Origin: Cordylochernes scorpioides | Lineage: Eukaryota > Arthropoda > Arachnida > Pseudoscorpiones > Chernetidae | Direction of reading: 5' to 3' | NCBI GenBank assembly: GCA_030710605.1 | Contig: CP092875.1 | Span: forward strand, 69,247,529 to 69,311,528 | Length of the DNA stretch: 64,000 nucleotides | In this document: in pieces, positions 12,901-21,900 of the stretch | Layout: each line of letters opens with the position of its first letter | How positions within the stretch are numbered: the first letter of the stretch is position 1 | The notes under the pieces: model-generated | Database searches by the model: none | What the model was told of the DNA's origin: nothing | Seen by the model: the letters and a program-made list of their open reading frames with translations, nothing else | Translations under genes and position numbers: made by a program

Positions 12901-15900
12901 GATCACCCTGTATATAAAGTTTAAATGTGTTTTAAACTTTAATAACAAGAACAAAACAGGTACTTAAATAATCCTCTTTAAAGAAAGAACTGTTGCATGT
13001 CCATGAGATAAGTGTCAGTAGGCAACGCAACTGACACTAAATAATTCAAGATATTAGTTTATTTGTCCCACCTTGAGTTTAAAGTCATTCAAAAGGTACA
13101 TCAGAGATTAACACAAAATTGCAGTCTTTGAAGTAGATCAGTTTAAAACTGGGGTGCTTCTTTAAACAGACCTCTCTCAAAGACTATCTATCCATATTTA
13201 TTGAAAATAAAAATACTTCGGCCAGTAAATATTTTTATTACCTCGACGTTTCAACAAAATATCTTTGTCCTCGTTAGGAGCAAACAAAAATTAAAACATT
13301 TAGCAAGGCGTTAAAAACCATACGTCGAGATAATAAAAAGATTTACTAGCCGAAGTATCTTTATTTTCAAGAAATATGCCGGCCAGGCAGCCACTATCTT
13401 TACGATATCTATCCATAGCTTTAGTATTATGGTATTATGAGAGCTTCATATTGATCTGAAGCCTTAAATGAGTCTTTCCCTCACTATTTTAGTAAGTTAT
13501 CATGCTTTCCTCACACATGACCTGTCCAAAAACAAACAAATCAGGTTTTTCGTTTTCTTAGCATATAAATAAATCATCAGTTCTCTCTCGTTTATACTAA
13601 CGTTCCGGTATTTGTGATATTGTACAAAGATACAAAGGTACAGTAAATTGAAGAATTAGGCACAAATATTGTAAGGTATTTCATTTATGGCACAATAAAT
13701 ACAAAAGGATTGTTGATTTGTTGAATAAAGAATCAATTTTCAGGAAATGAGAGCATTTAAGCATGATTTTTTCTTTTACACACAAAACCAACTTCTAGTG
13801 TCATCATTGCGATTAAAAATATTGGGAGGGCTTCGCTCATTAGTTGTGAACCCTCCAACCTGTTTCGCCAATTTAATCTACTTGAGACCGCTTCTTTGAG
13901 CTCTAATACTGTATTGGACGACGAGGAAATGCCATTCAAACAAACTATGGACAAAAGCTTTTTGGACAGTATAATTACATAAGAAATTTGCATTGAGCAA
14001 AGCTCATCCGCAAACGATAATGAAAAGTCCAGTTAGGCATAATCTAAGATGAAATCAATAAAACGCGACATATATATATATATATAGGAAATGGAAACAT
14101 TTGAACACAAATGTTTCTTTTATATACATAAAATCAACTTTTCTACTGTCCTTACTATGATAAAAATATATATATTGGGAGAGGACTTGGCTCATCAGTG
14201 GTGAACCCTCCCGGTGGTTTCCCCAATTTAAAATAACAAACCACTTCTTCAGCTTTAATAGTGTATTGGACGATTCTCTCTGCTTTTTATATATATACTA
14301 GCCGAATGACCCGGGCAACGCCCGGGGTTTACCCGATTAAATGCTTTTATTCAAATACTATTAGTTACAATTATAAATTGGCGCCGTGGATGTCATTCTT
14401 GTATAATATATAAATGAGTTTTAAAAATTGTAAAAAAAAAATGCATCGGCCGGGAATCGAACTGGGCCGCCCGCGTGGCAGGCGAGCATTCTACCACTGA
14501 ACCACCGATGGTTATGAGAAATGGCCATATTTGGGTATTTATTCCATTCACAAAAGCAAACGGTGACAGAATTGATTAGGAAAGGGCAATGCCCGGGTTT
14601 TACCCGATTAAATGCTTTTATTCAAATAATATTCGTTAGAATTATAAATTGGCGCCGTTGATGTCATTCTTGTGAAACGTCCCGCTCCAAACTTTGTGTC
14701 TGAGAAGCGATATTTTTATAAAGAGATGATCTGGCTTTGTGTCTTCTGCTCGAATGAATGTTTTTCTGTTAGAATTTTGTTCCTGCATACTAAAAAATGA
14801 ACTGGCTTCACCCGTGGTCTCTGTTTTTTGGAATTTTTCCGGATATAATTTTGTATCTGATAATCGAATATGATACAGCAATATTGTCATAATCATTTTC
14901 TGAATAAAAAACAACTACTTTTTCCCCAGAACCTGTCAATTTATTTTTCTTGACTAAAAATCAGAAAAATATATTTTCCAGATTTTTCTCTATGTCCTGT
15001 TAAAACACGTTTCACATGTCCATTAGGTCAGCTGATATTACCTCCAATCTTCACCGCTAGAGGCGCTGCTTGCGAGCGAAAGGGCAAATTTGCCACGCAA
15101 TTTGCAAATAACTTGTATACATACTTGTAAACTTGTGTACATAGACCATAAATCTGTACATAGACAGGAAAAGCACATATATTTTAATAATATAAATGAG
15201 TTTTAAATAATTGTAAAAAAAAAATGAATCGGCCGGGAATCGAACCCGGGGCGCCCGCGTGGCAGGCGAGCATTCTACCACTGAACCAAAAGCAAACGGT
15301 GACAGAATTAAGAAAGAATTGTGCATGACGCTGATAACTGTATATATTAATTTAGATGGAAATTTTGCCGGGAGGAATTGATCTAAATAGATGTCAAAAT
15401 AGACGTCTAAAACCAGACGACATCTTATGTAATTTTGATGTCCCAAAATAATATGTCTATAAGTGTTTGAAAACCATTTTTAAGATTCCACTTTTTAGTG
15501 TAGCATATATGAGCAGAGAGAGAGATAAGCATGTCTTTAGATTCCTCAAAATATTCCGCGATTCTTCCGTTTTAAAGGTTTGAAGTGAGCAATGGCTATA
15601 GACAGGTTAAGGAGGTCTTTAAAGTAATCCTTTTATGTCTGTCTCCTTATGTATTATGGTTCATGTCAAGCATTAGTATAATTATTTAAATAGGTGTTTT
15701 CATTATACAACACGTTTTACCTCATAAAATCTTGTTATATTTACCAATATTGGGATTTTTGGTACAAATAACCATATCTATATATATATATAAATGAATG
15801 TTTGTATGTTTGTTTATATGTCCGGTATACAAATTCGCAGTAGTTCACTAATTCAAACCAAAATTTCCATACATAGGTAAAAAAATACGGGGAAGACGAT

Positions 15901-18900
15901 AGGCTATTTTAATATATATATATATCAATTATTAAAACTATATATTCAAATTATTCTACTTAGCTCACGAACAGCGCCCTCTATCAAAGATTAGATTAAA
16001 TTATGCTGATGCAAACAAATAGATAATGCTAATAACAAACAATTATTTAAAAAATCTTATCTAAATATATATCACTCGGGTAGATATGCACACGGGTCAA
16101 TCCCGGGGCGAAGCCCGGGTCACCCGTCTAGTATATAATAAAAGAAAATTCATTTTATGGAAACTCGATCTGGTCTTGTCTTACAATATAGCAATGGATC
16201 AGTCTACCGTTGAAACAACACCAGTCGTACAGGAAGGGACAACTATATTGACTTCCTCCATACCTGACTCTATGTCACGATAGTTTCATACTGATAGATC
16301 GAGTATTGTGGAAACATACGTAAAACAACCAATCGGCGTACAAACACTCTTTCATTTATGAAAAAGGCATTTCATTATCGTTCAACTGAAAGTTACTGAT
16401 GGCTTGCGCCACCTATCGGAAGAAATATCAACTATTCTCGTTGATTTATCAATTATTCCAGAATTTGCCAAATACCCATTCTTGATTAATCAAGAAAAGC
16501 TAACCACGGACGCGTTCCGGGCTGTTGGCCCTAATCAACGTGATGCAAGCTGAACTCAACCACCAAAAAACTGGCCATTCAGGCATCCTGAAAAATCATT
16601 TCGTTTGTTTCTGTATTTAGATATTCGTTCAATGATTGTAGAAATCAGGGACAAAATATGCAACCATTTCTGACATATAGTGTGCGCAAGTCAAATTATG
16701 GAGGTAAAGCTGATTTTATCTGTGTTGTTCCAGCCGGGAATAGGATCTTCAGGAAAGTTGAATCTTTCTGGCGACATAGTGCTGGTCGAACTCAGCGCTC
16801 CCGTCTTCAGGACGAAGCGTACACGTCTAGTGTGTATTCCTGATGATTCAGTGCCTCTGGGAAACGATGAAACATTGTACGTCACAGGATGGGGAGCTAC
16901 CTTAGGTCAGTGTCCCATATTACCTACTTTCTTAACCCAATCTTAGAACCTGTTAATAAATTAAGAAAAAGGCTTCTCCTGATCGTGTAACCAAAATTTG
17001 CTGATGACTTGCGCCATCTGTCGGAATATATCAGTCGGATAATCATGGTGGGTAAAAGTTGGCGACTGCTTTTACTGTAACTGCATCACATGTCTACACA
17101 TGTGAAAAGCAGTTCGACTTTTGCACTTACAAATGTTCCAGAGACCCGTTTGGTTACTTGCGTTCGCTGGTGGGGTTGGACTTTTATAAGAATCTGGGGC
17201 CATTGGAGCATTTATTTCAATTATAAAAAAGGTGCTAAATGCGGGATTCGATACCGGGTCGTAGCGGTCGAAGACCAACGGTTTAGACCAGGGGTCTCCA
17301 AACTTTCCAGCCTTAGGGCCATACTGATGGGGTCTTTCCAGCCTTAGGGCCATACTGATTACTCCAGTAAGTTCCGAGGGCCAAGATGGCAACACTGCAT
17401 ATTATTAATTTTCCTGTATTCATTGTTATGTTTATTTGTTATTAAATGTTATTATTAATTGTTGCTTTTGTGTGTGATTTAGCAGAATGGAAAAGAAGCG
17501 AAAAATTGATAGTGAATGCAGAAAATTCAAAGATCAGTGGAACATTCAGTATTTCGTAATTGAGTCCAGTAACAAGGCGCTATGTTTGATTTGCAATGAA
17601 AGCATAGCCGTTCTCAAAGAATATAACATGAAACGTCATTATGAAACAAAACATTCTCAAAATTACTCAAAATATACAGGAATTGTGCGGACAGAAAAAT
17701 TCGAAGCTTTGAAGCGCGGATTGAAATCGCAGCAATATTTATTTACAAAAGTCAAAACTGAACAAGAGGCGGCAACTCGTGCCAGCTTTCGTGTGGCTCT
17801 TGAAATTGCAAAACGTGGAAAACCATTCACCGATTGAGAAATGATCAAGGAATGCATAATTGCAGTAGTCGAAGAAATGTTTCCTGAAAAGGTAAATTTA
17901 TTAAAAACTGTCAGTATGTCAGCAAACACTGTGGCTCGAAGGGTAGAAAACATCGCTGAAAATATATCCTCTCAACTGTTCGACAAAAATGGACATGTTG
18001 AGTGGTTTTCTTTGGCCTTGGATGAGTCAACGGATGTGTCAGATAATGCTCAGGTGTTGATTTATATTAGAGGAGTAGATAAAAGCTATGAAGTGCACGA
18101 AGAACTTCTTGATATGTATAGTATTCATGGCACAACTACTGGTACCGATATTTTTAAGGGAGTTGAAATGTCCATTAATAAAAAGAACCTTCGATGGAAA
18201 AACTTGAAATGTATTACAACTGATGGAGGCAAAAACATGAGTGGGAAAGATAAAGGAGTGGTCGCTCTTGTGTCAAAGGCTGTAGAAAATGACGGCGGCT
18301 CACAAAACCATTAGTCTTACATTGTATCATTCATCAACAGTCTTTGTGCGGAAAATGTTTGGATATGTCTGACGTTCTGAAACCAGTCATATCAACTGTT
18401 AATTTCATCAGATCTTTTGGGCTGAATCACCGACAATTCCGACAATTTATTGCAGAGATTGGAGAAACAGACTTACCTTATCATACTGCCGTACGCTGGC
18501 TTAGTTGTGGGAAAGTCCTTCAGCGCTTTTTTGAACTTCGAGCAGTGATCGAAATTTTTTTGAATGAAAAGCACCGCCCTCTTACTGAATTACAAAACAA
18601 CGCATGGCTATGGAAGTTAGCATTCTATGTTGATTTGACAAAACATGTGAACGAACTGAATTTGAGATTGCAAGGAGAAAACCAGCATCTTCCTGATTTA
18701 TACACTAATATCAAGTCATTCCGGATGAAATTGATACTGTTTCAATCACACCTACGAAGTAAATGTTTTTCACATTTTAAAACATGTGAAATATTCAGCC
18801 ACACTACTGAGACTGAGTTTCCTATCGATTTTGCAATCGAAACTTTGAGTGCTTTGAAGATAAATTTTGATACTCGTTTCTCGGACTTTGATGCCATTGC

Positions 18901-21900
18901 GAATCAAATTAAGATTTTTCAGAATCCTTTTGATGCTGACATTGAAACCCTAGCCCCGGAACTTCAAATGGAAATAATTGATCTTCAGTGCAGTGATATA
19001 ATTAAGAACAAATATGAAAACTCATCTTTGTTGGAATTTTATAAGAGTCTTCCACTGACACAATTTGATAATTTGCATAAATTTGCTCGTGGGCTGTTTT
19101 CCGTTTTTGGTACTACTTATTTGTGTGAGAAAACCTTCTCCAAAATGAAGTACACAAAAAATGCATACAGATCTAAATTAACTGACGAGCATCTTAAATC
19201 TCTTTTAATAATTGGTACAAATAAAATTAGTCCACAACTACAAACTATTGTCGGTGGAAAATCTCAATTACATACATCTCATTAGCATTTCATATGTCAT
19301 GTTATAAGGTATGTGTTGTTCATTACTTACAATGTATAAAATGTAAGTTGGATTCATTTCAATAATTTGTTAGTTATTATATGCTGAAGTTAAATTTACT
19401 GCATAAATTATACATGTCTTAACTCATTACCATTCTGTGTGTTTCTTTATCCAACTTATCACAAACATTTTATTTGCTATAAAAAATATTTGTTCTCTAA
19501 AAGGAGTTTTTAAGTATGTCTCCGCGGGCCGGACAAAATCTGTCTGCGGGCCGGATGTGGCCCTCGGGCCGTAGTTTGGAGACCCCTGGTTTAGACCATC
19601 CTTCCACCGACCTCGCTCTTCTATAGTAAAATAATATATGTGAAATTAATAATTTTCAGCAGAAATTATTTCAAATTTCAAACCAATTATGAAGTATTAT
19701 AATACTCTTAAAAATAAAGTTCTGAATATAAATAGTTAGATAACACAAAGTACAAACTACCGATTTTAAAACTTGTATGTGTTTCAGATGATGCATACAT
19801 GGGTCAATTGAAGCAAGCATGTGTCCCTTTCGTACCCAAAAATCGCTGCCATTACCTTGTGAACAATTATTTTGATTTGTCATATGATGAGCTGTGTGCT
19901 GGAAAACTCGGCCAAGATTCTTGCCAGGTAATGTCTACAATCTAGGTTCAGTATGTCTTAAAACACAAGTTATACCAGAGGACAGGTAATGTCTACAGCG
20001 AAAGTTATTTATGTCTATAAAACAAACCATACCACAGGACAGGTAATGTCTACAGTGTAGGTTCAGTATGTCTTAAAACACAAGTTATACCACAGGACAG
20101 GTAATGTCTACAATCTAGGTTCAGTATGTCTTAAAACACAAGTTATACCACAGGACAGGCAATGTCTACAATCTAGGTTCAATATGTTTTAAAACACATG
20201 TTATACCACAGGACAGGCAATGTCTACAATCTAGGTTCAGTATGTCTTAAAACACAAGTTATACCACAGGACAGGTAATGTCTACAGCGAAAGTTATTTA
20301 TGTCTATAAAACAAACCATACCACAGGACAGGTAATGTCTACAGTGTAGGCTCAGTATGTCTTAAAACACAAGTTATACCACAGGACAGGTAATGTCTAC
20401 AATCTAGGTTCAGTATGTCTTAAAACACAAGTTATACCACAGGACAGGCAATGTCTACAATCTAGGTTCAGTATGTCTTAAAACACAAGTTATACCACAG
20501 GACAGGTAATGTCTACAGCGAAAGTTATTTATGTCTATAAAACAAACCATACCACAGGACAGGTAATGTCTACAGTGTAGGCTCAGTATGTCTTAAAACA
20601 CAAGTTATACCACAGGACAGGTAATGTCTACAATCTAGGTTCAGTATGTCTTAAAACACAAGTTATACCACAGGACAGGTAATGTCTACAATCTAGGTTC
20701 AGTATGTCTTAAAACACAAGTTATACCACAGGACAGGCAATGTCTACAATCTAGGTTCAGTATGTCTTAAAACACAAGTTTTACCACAGGACAGGTAATG
20801 TCTACAGCGAAAGTTATTTATGTCTATAAAACAAACCATACCACAGGACAGGCAATATCTACAGTGTAGGGGCTATACACCTATACACTAACCATACCAC
20901 AGGATAGGCAATATTTACATTTAAGTTCAGTATGCCCATAAACAAAAGTCATACCACAGGAAAAGCAATGTCTACGGTGTAGTTTCTGTAAGTCTATAAA
21001 CATAGCCACATAATACAGAGCAGGGAAGGGCTACAAAGTAGCATTTGTATACCTATAAACACTAGTGATTCCACAGAGGAGAAATTGCTTGCAGTAAATG
21101 TTCTGTATATTTTATAAACACAAGCCATACCACGGGAGAGGCAATGTTTACCAAGTAAGTTCTGTTTGCCTTCAAACACAATCTATATGTGGGATAGGCA
21201 ATTTCCACAGTGTTGGTTCTGTATGATTATAAACATAAGCCATACCAAAAAGAAGTTAATGTCTACAGTGTGAGTTCTGTATGCCTATGAACACAAGCCC
21301 TACCACAGAACAGGCAATATCTACAGTGTAGGTACTATATGCCTAAAAACAAAAGACATACCACAGAGCAGGTAATATCTACAGTGTAGGTACTATGTGC
21401 CTATAAACAAAAGACATACTACAGAGCAGGTAATATCTACAGTGTAGGTACTATATGCCTATAAACAAAAGACATACCACAGGGCAGGCAATGTCTACAG
21501 TGTAGGTACTATATGCCTATAAACAAAAGACATACCACAGAGCAGGTAATATCTACAGTGTAGGTACTATATGCCTATAAACAAAAGACATACCACAGGG
21601 CAGGCAATATCTACAGTGTAGGTACTATATGCCTATAAACAAAAGACATACCACAGGGCAGGCAATATCTACAGTGTAGGTACTATATGCCTATAAACAA
21701 AAGACATACCACAGAGCAGGTAATATCTACAGTGTATGTACTATATGCCTATAAACAAAAGACATACCACAGAGCAGGCAATATCTACAGTGTAGGTACT
21801 ATATGCCTATAAACAAAAGACATACCACAGAGCAGGCAATATCTACAGTGTATGTACTATATGCCTATAAACAAAAGACATACCACAGAGCAGGCAATAT

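Larger units (their letters stand above)
1488..12910 (+). mobile_element. 11.4-kb mariner-type composite element with ~400-bp TIRs and nested LINEs
   Basis: The ends are CAGGGTGATCCAAAAGTCCC and its inverse, bordered by TA on both sides (1486-1487, 12911-12912). The inverted repeats stay similar for about 400 bp. The interior holds, left to right: a jockey RNase H piece (-), a jockey-like LINE (+), an R1-like LINE (-), the rest of the jockey (-), and a degraded mariner transposase (+). A reverse-orientation relative of the flank at about 38160-38200 keeps a single TA with no insert, giving a clean empty site. A second, truncated relative is at 43930-50564. The internal transposase is defective, so this copy cannot move by itself. 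Confidence 0.85.
14298..15420 (-). mobile_element. Non-autonomous Helitron carrying two tRNA-Gly-like sequences
   Basis: Read on the minus strand it ends in a GC hairpin (CCCCGGGCGTTGCCCGGG) and CTAG (14301-14298), followed by T. This is the Helitron 3' signature. The other end is near 15420 (TC on the minus strand). Copy 2 runs straight through at about 62851 ('catatatcttatg'), giving an empty site. A second, weaker copy of the terminal hairpin at about 14590-14620 suggests a nested or duplicated end. The contents are two tRNA-Gly-like sequences and an AT-rich filler. No Rep/Hel protein is present. Confidence 0.7.

Noticed and set aside
14442..14511. Functional tRNA-Gly gene
   Set aside because: Broken T stem and mismatched first acceptor pair, and it rides in a Helitron.
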